From NCBI RefSeq assembly GCF_000424625.1, contig NZ_AUKG01000003.1:434001-498000 (forward strand): a stretch of DNA of 64,000 bases, given 5' to 3'. This document shows positions 1 through 7,967 of the stretch, in pieces. Numbering within the stretch: position 1 is the first letter of the stretch; every line of letters begins with the position of its first letter. The notes under the pieces are model-generated. The model worked only from the letters and a program-made list of their open reading frames with translations, had not been told where the DNA came from and made no database searches. The stretch is from Conexibacter woesei Iso977N. GTDB taxonomy: Bacteria > Actinomycetota > Thermoleophilia > Solirubrobacterales > Solirubrobacteraceae. Made by a program: the position numbers and the translations under genes.

Positions 1-56
1 CGCCTGGCCCCACGCGCCGGTCACGACCCTCCCGCCGGACGCGCCCAGCATCGCGC

Positions 57-82
57 GCTCGAACGCGAAGGCGCGTTCGAGC
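57..82 (-). terminator. Hairpin terminator candidate
   Basis: Perfect 11-bp inverted repeat (GCTCGAACGCG at 57-67, CGCGTTCGAGC at 72-82) with a 4-nt loop. It sits just past the 3' end of the minus-strand gene that stops at 109. There is no T-tract, as is common for terminators in GC-rich actinobacteria. The core CGAACGCG/CGCGTTCG recurs at 4142-4162. Confidence 0.6.
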
Positions 83-108
83 GGCGACACGGAAGTCAAC
101 GCAGCGAG

Positions 109-675
109 CTACTCGTCGTCGTCGGACGGCGCGTCGTCGTCGTCTCCGACGCGCTTGATGACGATCTGGTCGGCCTCGACCGTCACCTCGACCTGGCGGT
201 GCCCGGCCCAGTGCTCGGCGTAGACGCCGTCGTCGGCGATCGCCGGGTCGAGCCACAGGCCGTAGCCCTCGTCGCCGTGCTCGAAGGTGCCCTCGTACGA
301 GGTCGCCTTCCTGGCACGGGCGCGACCGCGGCCACCACGACGGCCACGGCGGCGCTTGGGCGCGTCGCCGTCCTCGTCGTCGGAGTCACCTTCGGCCTCA
401 GCGGCCTCGGCCTCCTCGGCCTTGCGGGCAGCCTCGGCCTCGAGCTCGGCGGCGATCAGCGCGTCATCCTCGGCGCGCAGGTCGATCTCGTCGTCGAAGT
501 CGGTGCCTGTGGTCTCCGGAGCCTCACCGTCGGGGAGCAGATCGTTCTCCTTCTTGAAGGCTTCGATCTGCTGGACGGTGACCTCCAGCTGGTGAGCGAT
601 CCACGCGTCGGTGCGACCCTGGCGCACCCAGGTGCGGATCTGGTTCAGATGAGGACGGAGCGATCGTCTGGCCAT
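109..675 (-). CDS. Conserved small protein with HTH-like N-terminus and acidic/basic linker
   Basis: A 188-aa protein of unknown function. Residues 6-47 look like a small helical DNA-binding segment ([20 protein letters not shown]). Residues 50-105 are very acidic and Ala/Glu rich. Residues 108-123 form an Arg/Gly-rich basic patch. The last 60 residues are a likely beta-rich domain ending in an Asp-rich tail. The alternation of acidic and basic stretches suggests nucleic-acid or ribosome association, but this is inference. A TAGGAT box lies 12 nt before the ATG, so the mRNA may be nearly leaderless. It is divergent from csrA. Confidence 0.7.
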   Translation of the reverse strand: MARRSLRPHLNQIRTWVRQGRTDAWIAHQLEVTVQQIEAFKKENDLLPDGEAPETTGTDFDDEIDLRAEDDALIAAELEAEAARKAEEAEAAEAEGDSDDEDGDAPKRRRGRRGGRGRARARKATSYEGTFEHGDEGYGLWLDPAIADDGVYAEHWAGHRQVEVTVEADQIVIKRVGDDDDAPSDDDE

Positions 676-902
676 GCGAAGGCCGTCATCCTAGTCGAGA
701 GTCCGGGCGGTACGTCGGGCCGGTGCGTGACACTCCAGTCCGATGCCCGACCACCGGCGTTCCACTTCGCACAGCCTTCCGGGGCAAGGCATGCCCTTCT
801 ACGACGTTCCCGGAAATTGAGCGTTTCGCCCCGCTTGCATGTGGGCAACGGCCCTGCGAGACTCGAACGGCCGGTGGCAGGGACGTTGGGAGGCGTTCAA
901 CC

Positions 903-1145
903 ATGCTCGTACTGACAAGAAAGTCCAACCAGAGCATCATGATCGGAGACGACATCGAAGTCTCCGTGTTGTCCATCATGGGCGAGAAGGTGCGCATCGG
1001 GATCCAGGCCCCGCGGGACATCCCCGTCTTCCGCAAGGAGGTCTACCTGGAGATCCAGCAGGAGCGCAACGGCGCCGTCGCCGACCCGGACGTCCGGGGC
1101 GAGGTCGACGAAGCACTGCGCAAGCTCGGCACCGCAGCCGAGTAG
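903..1145 (+). CDS. csrA: Carbon storage regulator CsrA
   Basis: An 80-aa RNA-binding translational regulator. It starts [20 protein letters not shown] and carries the conserved strands ([17 protein letters not shown]) of the intertwined CsrA dimer, followed by a family-typical variable C-terminus. CsrA dimers bind GGA motifs in mRNA leaders and block or change translation. The ATG at 903 was chosen over upstream in-frame codons because it gives the exact family N-terminus and has GGGAGG 9 nt upstream. That SD itself contains a GGA, so autoregulation is plausible. No flagellar or fliW gene is visible in the window. Confidence 0.95.
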   Translation: MLVLTRKSNQSIMIGDDIEVSVLSIMGEKVRIGIQAPRDIPVFRKEVYLEIQQERNGAVADPDVRGEVDEALRKLGTAAE

Positions 1146-1158
1146 ACGCTTTCCGGCC

Positions 1159-1194
1159 AGCTGCGCGCCCGGCGGGGGCCAAGCGCGCGCAGCT
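1159..1194. terminator. Bidirectional hairpin between convergent genes
   Basis: AGCTGCGCGC (1159-1168) pairs with GCGCGCAGCT (1185-1194). It lies between the csrA stop and the stop of the convergent minus-strand gene at 1195, so it could end transcription in both directions. It lacks a clear T-run. Confidence 0.55.
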
Positions 1195-1434
1195 CTAGCC
1201 CATGACGTAGTACAGCGTCTCGAACATCGCGACCGTGACCAGCACGGCCGTCGCGACGAGGATGAGGTAGAGCAGGCCGAAGCGCATCGACCCGCGCTTG
1301 TGGGTCTTCGCCAGCTGGCGCTGGCGCGTGCGACGCTCGGCCTCGCGACGAAGCCGCTCCGCCTTCTGGCGGTCCTGCTCGATCTCGTCGGTGAACGCCC
1401 GTTCCAGCTGGGCGAGGCTCTCGCGCATGCGCAT
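1195..1434 (-). CDS. Small coiled-coil, single-TM membrane protein
   Basis: A 79-aa protein of unknown function. Residues 1-45 are strongly charged and helical (Glu/Arg/Gln heptad-like, MRMRESLAQLERAF and on). The end holds one hydrophobic segment (LLYLILVATAVLVTVAMF) and a very short tail, so it is probably tail-anchored with the helix in the cytoplasm. The ATG at 1434 was preferred because the longer reading overlaps the 3' end of the upstream nuclease gene with implausible Arg-rich sequence. ATG 1428 is an alternative. Confidence 0.65.
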   Translation of the reverse strand: MRMRESLAQLERAFTDEIEQDRQKAERLRREAERRTRQRQLAKTHKRGSMRFGLLYLILVATAVLVTVAMFETLYYVMG

Positions 1435-1447
1435 TCGCAGCTGAAGG

Positions 1448-1939
1448 CTACCGCCGACACGCGCTCCACAACCCCTTCCCGGCACGTCGCGCAGCGGACG
1501 CGAGGGCCGCGAACTGACGCGCGTGACCGGTGTTCGGCGCAATCTCCAGCGTCCGGGCGTAGCCCTGCCGGACGAGCTCTGCGTTGACGAACAACCTGTC
1601 GCGCGCCCGGTAGACGTAGGCGAGCAGCCGCCCGTAGCGGTCGCGCCGCTCGGCGCCGTAGACGAGCCGGACGCGCGCGCCGTCCAGCAGCGTGTGCGTG
1701 AACGCCGAGGCGCGCTTCGCGAAGCACTGCACCGGCGTCCCGGGCTTGACGCTCTCCGGCGTGTCGATCCCGATCAGCCGGACGCGCTCGCCCGAGGTGA
1801 GCAGGATCGTGTCGCCGTCCACGACGCGCCGGACCTGCGCAGTGTCGCCGGTCGCCGACGGCGACGAGCCGCAACCGGCGACGGCGGCGAAGGCGAGGGC
1901 GACGAGGATGAGGGCCAGAACGCGGAACACCCGCCTCAC
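1448..1939 (-). CDS. Thermonuclease-family (SNase-like) lipoprotein
   Basis: A 163-aa secreted nuclease-like protein. The signal peptide ends in a lipobox (AFAAVAGC, Cys at about 22), so it is probably anchored outside the cytoplasmic membrane. SNase-fold motifs are present: VVDGDTI (calcium-binding Asp), RLIGIDTPE (catalytic Arg), and DRYGRLLAYVY. Family members hydrolyse DNA and RNA in a Ca2+-dependent way. The gene overlaps no neighbour on its strand and precedes the small membrane protein at 1434 by 13 bp, so the two may be cotranscribed. Confidence 0.88.
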   Translation of the reverse strand: MRRVFRVLALILVALAFAAVAGCGSSPSATGDTAQVRRVVDGDTILLTSGERVRLIGIDTPESVKPGTPVQCFAKRASAFTHTLLDGARVRLVYGAERRDRYGRLLAYVYRARDRLFVNAELVRQGYARTLEIAPNTGHARQFAALASAARRAGKGLWSACRR

Positions 1940-1993
1940 CCAAGCGCATCGGCGCGGGCGAGACGGGCGTTCTGCACGAAGTCGTTGCGATCT

Positions 1994-2932
1994 CTACGCG
2001 ACGCCTGCGCCCTGCTCCGCGGAGTTGTAGACGTCGATGAAGCGGAGGTAGTTGTCGGCGATCTGCTCCTGCGCGTCCGCGCGCGAGACCGAGCCGTCGA
2101 GGAAGCCCTTCAGCGCGTCCCACCAGATCGAGCGTCCGATCGCGAACCCGATGAACCCGTCGACCGGCGCGGCCGCGCGCAGCCACTCGTCGACCTTGGC
2201 GTCCGAGGCGCCACGACCGAGCAGCACGCACACGACGCCCGAGCGTCCCTCGCCGGTCCGCGCCTGCTTCGCCAGGATCTCAGCGTCGCTGCGCTCGTCG
2301 ACGCCCTCGATCTTCCAGATGTCGACCTCGATCCCGAAGTCCTGGATCTCGGCGATCGCGCGGCGCATCAGCTCGGGGCGCAGCTCGGCGTCGTAGCGCT
2401 CCTCCGAGCCGCCGACCGACTCCAGCTGCGCGGCCTCCGCCGGCACCAGCAGCTCGAACAGGAACTTGCGGTCGTGCGCGTGCAGCCAGTCCGCCAGCTC
2501 CTTGAGCTTCTCCAGTTGCCCGCGGTTCTCGTCCGCGTCCCCGTCGGGGTTGTAGCGGACCAGGACCTTCGAGAAGTCCGGGTCGAACGCCTCGATGTGC
2601 GCGCCGAAGTCGGCGCCGTACTCGAAGTCGAACAGCGGCTGGCCCGACCTCTCGACCGGCATCGCCAGCTTCAGCCCGGCGGCCTTCGCGTCGGCCTGGA
2701 TGTTCTTGGGCGCGCCGAACTGCTCGTCGACCAGGACGCCCAGCTCGTCGGCGTGCACGTCGCTCTTCTCGACGGCCTTGACCATGCCCTCGTAGATGAG
2801 GTGCTTGGCGTCGGAGATCGTCGCGGTCTCCTCGGGCGAGGGGTCGCCTTCGATGCCGAACATCTTCTTCTGGAACGACCCGCGGTGGTCGAACGCGAGG
2901 ATGTACAGCTTGCCGTCGTAGCCGAGTGCCAT
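1994..2932 (-). CDS. DUF2090-family aldolase-like TIM-barrel protein
   Basis: A 312-aa protein of the DUF2090 family (COG3892), which is related to class I aldolases and occurs fused to IolC-type kinases in myo-inositol breakdown. The N-terminus LYILAFDHRGSFQKKMFG, the lysine-containing strands KFLFELLVP and VDIWKIEG, and the C-terminal phosphate-site-like FIGFAIGRSIWW match the family. It may act on a 2-deoxy-5-keto-gluconate 6-phosphate type substrate, but no other iol gene is in view, so the substrate is unknown. ATG 2932 was chosen because AGGAG lies 7 nt upstream. ATG 2938 would sit directly on the SD. Confidence 0.8.
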   Translation of the reverse strand: MALGYDGKLYILAFDHRGSFQKKMFGIEGDPSPEETATISDAKHLIYEGMVKAVEKSDVHADELGVLVDEQFGAPKNIQADAKAAGLKLAMPVERSGQPLFDFEYGADFGAHIEAFDPDFSKVLVRYNPDGDADENRGQLEKLKELADWLHAHDRKFLFELLVPAEAAQLESVGGSEERYDAELRPELMRRAIAEIQDFGIEVDIWKIEGVDERSDAEILAKQARTGEGRSGVVCVLLGRGASDAKVDEWLRAAAPVDGFIGFAIGRSIWWDALKGFLDGSVSRADAQEQIADNYLRFIDVYNSAEQGAGVA

Positions 2933-3000
2933 GCTCATTCTCCTGTTCGTGATTCTCGACACGATCGTACCCTCGACCTGGCCCGGGTAGGGTCCCGCCC

Positions 3001-4140
3001 GTGGACCACGCTTTCACCGGGCCGAGCTACACGATCGGCATCGAGGAGGAGCTGATGATCGTGGACTCCGGCTCGTTCGAGCTGGTCAACGCGATCGAGA
3101 CGCTGCTCGAGGACGCCAAGGCCGCCGCGCCCGCCGACAACGTCGGCGACATCAAGCCCGAGCTCATGGAGTCGGTGCTGGAGATCGCCACGAGGCCGGC
3201 CAGGAACACGGCCGAGGCCGGCATCCAGCTGCGCGCGCTGCGCCGCCAGGTCCACGACGTCGCGCAGCTGCGCGGCCTCACCGTCGGCTCGGCCGGAACG
3301 CACCCGTTCGCGCTTTGGGAGGACCAGCGGATCGCCTCGCGCCTGCGCTACCGCGAGCTCGTCAACGCGCTGCGGTTCGTCGCCCGCCAGGAGCTGATCT
3401 TCGGCCTCCACGTCCACGTCGGCGTCGACGACCCCGACAAGGCGATCCACGTCGCCAACGGCATGCGCGTCCACCTGCCGGTCCTGCTCGCGCTGTCGGC
3501 CAACTCGCCGTTCTGGCGCGGCGACGGCACCGGCATGGCCTCCACGCGCCTGCCGATCTTCCGCGCGTTCCCGCGCGTGGGCGTCCCGCCGTCCTACCGC
3601 GACTGGTCCGACTACGAGCGCGAGATCGAGTTCATGATGTCGAGCGGCGTCATGGAGGACTACACCTACCTCTGGTACGACGTCCGCCCGCACCCGAGGC
3701 TCGGGACCGTCGAGATCCGCGCCTGCGACGCCCAGACCCGCGTCGAGCACACGCTCGGCCTCGCGGCGCTGATCCAGGCGATGGTCAAGGAGCTGTGCGA
3801 GCACTTCGACTCCGGCCAGCACCTCGGCGAGTACCCGTGGCAGATGCTCGACGAGAACCGCTGGCTCGCCGCCCGCCACGGCCTCGACGGCGAGCTCGTC
3901 GACCTCCCGTCCAACGAGCGCGTCGGCACGAAGGCGCTGGCGCGGCGATTGCTCGATCGGCTTCGCGACCACGCCGAGGACCTCGGCAGCGCCGCCGAGC
4001 TGGACGGCATCGAGGACCTCCTGGCCCGCGGCAACGGCGCCGCCCGGCAGACCGTCGTCTTCGAGGCCAACCATGACCTCAAGGAGGTCATGGCCGAGAT
4101 CGTCGCCGCCACGCACGGCAACGGCGACGGAGAGTTCTAG
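3001..4140 (+). CDS. Carboxylate-amine ligase, GCS2 family (YbdK-like)
   Basis: A 379-aa member of glutamate-cysteine ligase family 2. The family uses ATP to join the gamma-carboxyl of glutamate to an amine such as cysteine. Visible signatures are YTIGIEEELMIVD at the N-terminus, LHVHVGVDD (metal-binding His), YRDWSDYEREIEFM, and the C-terminal TVEIRACDAQTRVEHT and ENRWLAARHGLDG. The GTG start lies 7 nt after TAGGGT (2988-2993) with no SD, suggesting a leaderless transcript. It is divergent from the DUF2090 gene and followed by a hairpin. Confidence 0.88.
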   Translation: MDHAFTGPSYTIGIEEELMIVDSGSFELVNAIETLLEDAKAAAPADNVGDIKPELMESVLEIATRPARNTAEAGIQLRALRRQVHDVAQLRGLTVGSAGTHPFALWEDQRIASRLRYRELVNALRFVARQELIFGLHVHVGVDDPDKAIHVANGMRVHLPVLLALSANSPFWRGDGTGMASTRLPIFRAFPRVGVPPSYRDWSDYEREIEFMMSSGVMEDYTYLWYDVRPHPRLGTVEIRACDAQTRVEHTLGLAALIQAMVKELCEHFDSGQHLGEYPWQMLDENRWLAARHGLDGELVDLPSNERVGTKALARRLLDRLRDHAEDLGSAAELDGIEDLLARGNGAARQTVVFEANHDLKEVMAEIVAATHGNGDGEF

Positions 4141-4141
4141 A

Positions 4142-4162
4142 GCGAACGCGCCGCGCGTTCGC
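4142..4162 (+). terminator. Hairpin terminator candidate
   Basis: GCGAACGCG (4142-4150) pairs with CGCGTTCGC (4154-4162) around a 3-nt loop, starting two bases after the stop codon of the carboxylate-amine ligase. It shares its core with the hairpin at 57-82. Confidence 0.6.
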
Positions 4163-4187
4163 GTGGCGTCCTAGAATCGAAGGTCAG

Positions 4188-4952
4188 ATGGCCGGGACGC
4201 CCGATCTCTTCGTGGTGTGCAAGAAGTGCGGGTCTGAGGTCAGCCCGTACATCACCGAGTGCCCGTACTGCGGTACGCGCCTCCGCAAGCGCGCGCCCAA
4301 GATCGACCGCAGGGCCGGCGAGCCGGCGCCGCGCCAGCAGCGCAGGGTCCCGCGGCCGACGCTGACGCCGCTGCGCTCGGGGGAGATCCCGGGGATCCGC
4401 GGCGACGCGTTCGGCAGGCCGGTCGCGACCGCGGTGATCGTCGCGATGTCGCTGCTCGGGATGCTCGTCACGGTCTACACCGCCAAGGTCGACGTCGGGC
4501 TCGTCGACTTCAGCGTCCCCGCGTGGCGCTGGGCGGCGGCGCCGTTCCTGTACTTCAACTCGTGGTACGAGCTGGCGGTCCTGCTGGCGATCGGCATCTT
4601 CGGCTGGCGCCTGGAGCTGCGCCACGGGCCGATCCTCGTGATCGCGCTGTTCATCGCCTGCGGCATCGGCGGCGACGCGATCGCGGTCGCCGCGGGGACC
4701 AACGCGATCGTCTTCGGCGCGCCCGGCGCCGCGCTCGGCATGCTCGCCGCGTGGGCGCTGCCGGACATCGTCCGCGCGCGCAACGGCATCGACCACGACG
4801 GCGACCTGATCGGCACCGCGGTGATCGCGGCCGTGGTCCTGCTGATGCCCGCGGTCGTCCCGTTCGCGTCGATCACCGCGACGGTCGCGGGCGGCGTGCT
4901 CGGCCTGCTGTGCGGCCTCATGCTCCTGCGCACCAGCGACACAACGCGCTGA
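4188..4952 (+). CDS. Zinc-ribbon, rhomboid-like membrane protein lacking catalytic residues
   Basis: A 254-aa protein. Cys11, Cys14, Cys25 and Cys28 form a cytosolic zinc ribbon (CKKCG ... CPYCG), followed by a basic linker and about six membrane segments from residue 85 on. The membrane part follows the rhomboid plan: the L1-like WYELAVLLAIGIFGWRLE, then FGAPGAALGMLAAW where active proteases have GxSGAxxG, then ITATVAGGVLGLLCG where they have a catalytic His before GG. Ser is replaced by Pro and the His is absent, so protease activity is not expected. The ATG follows TAGAAT by 10 nt. Confidence 0.72.
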   Translation: MAGTPDLFVVCKKCGSEVSPYITECPYCGTRLRKRAPKIDRRAGEPAPRQQRRVPRPTLTPLRSGEIPGIRGDAFGRPVATAVIVAMSLLGMLVTVYTAKVDVGLVDFSVPAWRWAAAPFLYFNSWYELAVLLAIGIFGWRLELRHGPILVIALFIACGIGGDAIAVAAGTNAIVFGAPGAALGMLAAWALPDIVRARNGIDHDGDLIGTAVIAAVVLLMPAVVPFASITATVAGGVLGLLCGLMLLRTSDTTR

Positions 4953-4976
4953 CGCCACCGCGCTAGGGTGGGCTGC

Positions 4977-5345
4977 GTGCCCGCCCGTCGCTTCACCGCC
5001 GAGCAGGTCGACGCCGCGGTCGCGGCCCTGAGCAGCGATCCCGAGCGGTTCGTCCACTCCCAGGAGATCGTCACCCACGCCGCCCCTGGGCTGCAGCGCG
5101 TCATGAACGAGGCGCTCGACGCGGGCGGCTGGTTCGGCGAGGCCCACGAGGCGCAGCTGACCGGCGTCGCCGCCGCGCCCGAGGACGAGCGCCTGTCCGC
5201 GCTGCGCGTCCTGATCGCCGAGGAGACGCGCCTGAGCATGCTCGTCGGCGTCGCGGTCGGGCTGGAGCTGGCGCGGGAGCTGTACGACCCCGAGACGCCG
5301 TTGACCGACACCCTCAACAAGTCCGAGCAGCAGGAGAGCAGCTAG
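4977..5345 (+). CDS. Hypothetical conserved protein
   Basis: A 122-aa soluble protein with no recognised motif. It is mostly helical by composition (RFTAEQVDAAVAAL; DERLSALRVLIAEETRLSMLVG) and acidic at its C-terminus. GTG 4977 was chosen because TAGGGT lies at 4964-4969, 7 nt before it, matching the leaderless pattern of neighbouring genes. GTG 4968 is possible. It abuts the MBL hydrolase gene (stop at 5345, ATG at 5346), so the two are almost certainly cotranscribed. Confidence 0.65.
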   Translation: MPARRFTAEQVDAAVAALSSDPERFVHSQEIVTHAAPGLQRVMNEALDAGGWFGEAHEAQLTGVAAAPEDERLSALRVLIAEETRLSMLVGVAVGLELARELYDPETPLTDTLNKSEQQESS

Positions 5346-6026
5346 ATGCCGAAGATCACCTTCCTGGGTCACGCCGCGTTCTCGATCGAGCACGACGGCA
5401 GGACCGTCCTGATCGACCCGTTCCTGACCGGGAACCCGAAGGCCGCCGCCAAGGCCGACGAGGTCGCCGCCGACGCGATCTTCCTCACGCACGGCCACGG
5501 CGACCACCTCGGCGACACCGTCGACATCGCCAAGCGCACCGGCGCGACGGTCGTCGCGATCGTCGAGCTGGCCGACGAGCTGAGCAAGTCGGTGGACAAC
5601 GTCAAGGACCCCAACATCGGCGGCACCGTCGACCTCGGTTGGGTCTCCGTCCGCCTGACGCCGGCCTGGCACACGGGCACGTCACCGTCCGGGACGGCCT
5701 CGACGCCCGCGGGCCTCGTGATCGAGATCGGTGGCAAGCGGATCTACCACCTCGGCGACACCGGCCTGTTCTCGGATCTGGCGCTGCCGTCGAAGCGTGG
5801 CCACATCGACGTCGCGATCGTCCCAATCGGCGGCCACTACACGATGGACCGCTTCGACGCCGTGGTCGCGGCCGACTTCCTGAAGGCCGACCAGATCATC
5901 CCGTGCCACTACGACACGTTCCCGCCGATCGAGACCGACGCCGAGGCCTACAAGAAGGACGTGCAGGACGCCGGGTACGCCGAGGTCATCGTGCTGGAGC
6001 CGGGCGCCGCGCACGACGTGCGATGA
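5346..6026 (+). CDS. Metal-dependent hydrolase, UPF0173 MBL fold (YtkL-like)
   Basis: A 226-aa metallo-beta-lactamase fold hydrolase. It begins KITFLGHAAFSIEHDGRTVL, has the metal motif THGHGDHLGD, a further metal Asp in IYHLGDTGLF, and His residues in PIGGHYTM and IPCHYDTFP. Length and motif order match the UPF0173 family, whose substrate is not established. It lies in a tight operon: zero spacing from the upstream gene and a 4-nt ATGA overlap with the downstream AsnC-domain gene. Confidence 0.85.
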   Translation: MPKITFLGHAAFSIEHDGRTVLIDPFLTGNPKAAAKADEVAADAIFLTHGHGDHLGDTVDIAKRTGATVVAIVELADELSKSVDNVKDPNIGGTVDLGWVSVRLTPAWHTGTSPSGTASTPAGLVIEIGGKRIYHLGDTGLFSDLALPSKRGHIDVAIVPIGGHYTMDRFDAVVAADFLKADQIIPCHYDTFPPIETDAEAYKKDVQDAGYAEVIVLEPGAAHDVR

Positions 6027-6298
6027 CCACCGCCGTCGTCCTGATCCAGGCGGACCGCGACGTCCTGACCACGCTCGGCGGCTCGATCGCCGAGCTGGAC
6101 GGCGTCGCGGAGGCCTACTCCGTGACCGGTGAGTGGGACTTCGTGGCGATCGTGCGCGTGCCGCGGCACGAGCAGCTGGCCGAGGTCATCTCGGGCAGGC
6201 TCGTGCAGCTGGACGGCGTGAACCGGACGCAGACGATGGTCGCCTTCGAGGTGTTCTCCGAGCACGACCTCGAGGCGATGTTCTCGATCGGGCAGTGA
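6023..6298 (+). CDS. Stand-alone Lrp/AsnC ligand-binding (RAM) domain protein
   Basis: A 91-aa protein that is only the alpha/beta effector domain of Lrp/AsnC regulators (VLIQADRDVLTTLGGSIAEL; YSVTGEWDFVAIVRVP), without a DNA-binding HTH. Such stand-alone RAM proteins oligomerise and bind amino acids. The glycine-centred VTGEWD turn is typical. ATG 6023 overlaps the preceding stop, and the next gene starts on a GTG overlapping this gene's stop, so the genes are translationally coupled. Confidence 0.85.
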   Translation: MTTAVVLIQADRDVLTTLGGSIAELDGVAEAYSVTGEWDFVAIVRVPRHEQLAEVISGRLVQLDGVNRTQTMVAFEVFSEHDLEAMFSIGQ

Positions 6299-6882
6299 GG
6301 GGCGCGGCGGCAGCGGCCGCGGCGCTCGCGCTCGCCGCGGCGGCCGGTGGCGTCGCGGCGTGCGGCGGGTCGGGCAACGACGCGGCGACGACCGCGGTGC
6401 AGGCGCCGGCGAGAACCGGCGCGGTGCCGACGACGACGACCGAGCAGCCGCTCGTCACCGGGACGGTCACGACGAAGGACAACAGCGTCACGGTCACGAC
6501 GACGCCGCCGACCGCCACGACCGGCGTGCCGGTCCCGGACAAGAGGACGGGCACGACCACGACCGGCGAGTCCGGCCAGGGTGGGGCGGGGGACGAGGAG
6601 GCGATCCGGACGCCCGTCGCGCTGACCGCGCGCCCCGGCGCGCTCTCGCCGACGACCGTGACGATCCCCGCGTTCCTGGCGCTGACGGTCACCGTCACGT
6701 CGAGCGGCCCCGCCGAGACCGTCACGATCGACGCGCCCGGCGGCGGGACGCTCAGCGTGCCGGCCGGCGGCAAGGCCTCCAAGTCGCTGACCGGCCTCAG
6801 GCCCGGCGACTACCCGGTGACGACCGGGAGCGGCGGCAGGACCGTCCTGCACGTCGTCAACGGCGGCGACCCCGGGCCCTAG
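6295..6882 (+). CDS. Threonine-rich putative lipoprotein
   Basis: A 195-aa exported protein. It has an Ala-rich hydrophobic signal ending in a lipobox-like GGVAACGG (Cys at about 22). A low-complexity Thr/Pro/Val stretch follows (residues 28-100), then a beta-rich C-terminal domain (TVTIPAFLALTVTVTSSGPA; GLRPGDYPVTT). The C-terminal pattern resembles cupredoxin-like or Ig-like folds, but no copper ligands were identified. The GTG at 6295 overlaps the upstream stop. The function is unknown. Confidence 0.65.
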   Translation: MRGAAAAAAALALAAAAGGVAACGGSGNDAATTAVQAPARTGAVPTTTTEQPLVTGTVTTKDNSVTVTTTPPTATTGVPVPDKRTGTTTTGESGQGGAGDEEAIRTPVALTARPGALSPTTVTIPAFLALTVTVTSSGPAETVTIDAPGGGTLSVPAGGKASKSLTGLRPGDYPVTTGSGGRTVLHVVNGGDPGP

Positions 6883-6892
6883 GCCCGGCGGC

Positions 6893-7363
6893 TCACCAGC
6901 TGCCGACCGACGAGTACCCCGGGAACGTGACGCCCGGGATCGCCCTGCTGCAGCCCGCGCTGCCGCCCGGCGAGCACAGCCGGCGCACGCCGGTCGTGTC
7001 GCGGTAGTAGGCGAACCACGCGCCGTTCCTGCGCGCCCGGACGCCGACGACGAACGACGTCTTGTCCGGGTTGGTGCTCGCCGTCCCGCTGACCAGCAGC
7101 CGGCTCTCGTTCTGCGCCTCCTTCAGCGACGCCTCCTGCGCGACCAGCGACGCCGTGGTCGCGCCGGTGTAGCCGTTGCCGTCGTTGTCGATCCCGTAGC
7201 TCTCGACCGCCCTCAGCGCGACCTCCGCACCGGACTTCGCGTCCGCCGCGCGCGCCTTGGCGCTCTGGCCCAGGAAGCTCGGAATCGCGATCGCCGCGAG
7301 GATCCCGATGATCAGCACGACCACCAGGATCTCGATGAGCGTGAACCCTTCGTCTCGCCGCAT
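6893..7363 (-). CDS. Type IV pilin / GspG-like pseudopilin
   Basis: A 156-aa prepilin. A short basic leader MRRDEG precedes FTLIEILVVVLIIGILAAIAIP, the class III signal cleaved and N-methylated by prepilin peptidase before the Phe. Glu5 of the mature protein, needed for assembly, is present. The globular domain has a disulfide pair candidate near the C-terminus (LCSPGGSAGCSRAI). No pilus assembly genes are in the window. It lies 46 bp downstream of lspA on the same strand. Confidence 0.9.
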   Translation of the reverse strand: MRRDEGFTLIEILVVVLIIGILAAIAIPSFLGQSAKARAADAKSGAEVALRAVESYGIDNDGNGYTGATTASLVAQEASLKEAQNESRLLVSGTASTNPDKTSFVVGVRARRNGAWFAYYRDTTGVRRLCSPGGSAGCSRAIPGVTFPGYSSVGSW

Positions 7364-7409
7364 GGCCCAACCGATCGACCGGTTTGCGGGATCTTGAAGG
7401 GCGGCGGTC

Positions 7410-7913
7410 TTAACGCTGTAAGGGCGCGGACGCCGCGGCCTGCGTCTGGGCGCGGTGTTGCGCGCGGTCGCCGCGCCAGACGAGCACCAGCAGGATCACG
7501 ATCCCGAGCGTGATCGCCTGGTCGGCGAGGTTCATCGGGCCGGAGTGGCCGCGGACGATCCAGTCGGTCACGGCGCCGGAGGTGAGGCGGTCCAGGAGGT
7601 TGGAGAGCCCGCCGCCGAGGACCATCCCGACCGGCAGCCACGCCAGGCCGCCGCGCGGGGCCAGGCGCGTCGCGATCCACAGCAGGCCGACGAGCGCGAC
7701 GGCCGAGACGGCGATGATCAGCGCGGTGCTCTGACCCGCCAGCAGGCCACCGGCGATCCCCGAGTTGCGGGCGTTGACCAAGTGCAAGGTGTTGGTCCCG
7801 ATCACTTGGACGTCCTCGCCCGGCGCGATCCGGTCGCGGACGACGGCCTTGGCGAGCTGGTCGATCGCGACGACTGCGATCGTCACCAGTCCCGCGCGCC
7901 GTGCGTAGCCCAT
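7410..7913 (-). CDS. lspA: Lipoprotein signal peptidase II
   Basis: A 167-aa inner-membrane aspartyl peptidase that cleaves diacylglyceryl-prolipoproteins. Four membrane segments are visible. Conserved motifs are AIDQLAKAVV, NARNSGIAGGLL, GGLSNLLDRLTSGAVTDWI with the first catalytic Asp, and MNLADQAITLG with the second. The ATG at 7913 gives normal family length. Several lipoproteins encoded in the window are plausible substrates. Confidence 0.9.
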   Translation of the reverse strand: MGYARRAGLVTIAVVAIDQLAKAVVRDRIAPGEDVQVIGTNTLHLVNARNSGIAGGLLAGQSTALIIAVSAVALVGLLWIATRLAPRGGLAWLPVGMVLGGGLSNLLDRLTSGAVTDWIVRGHSGPMNLADQAITLGIVILLVLVWRGDRAQHRAQTQAAASAPLQR

Positions 7914-7967
7914 GCGGACACGGTAGTGCGGCCGGCACGCGGCGCGGGCGCCTAGACTGCAGCGTCG

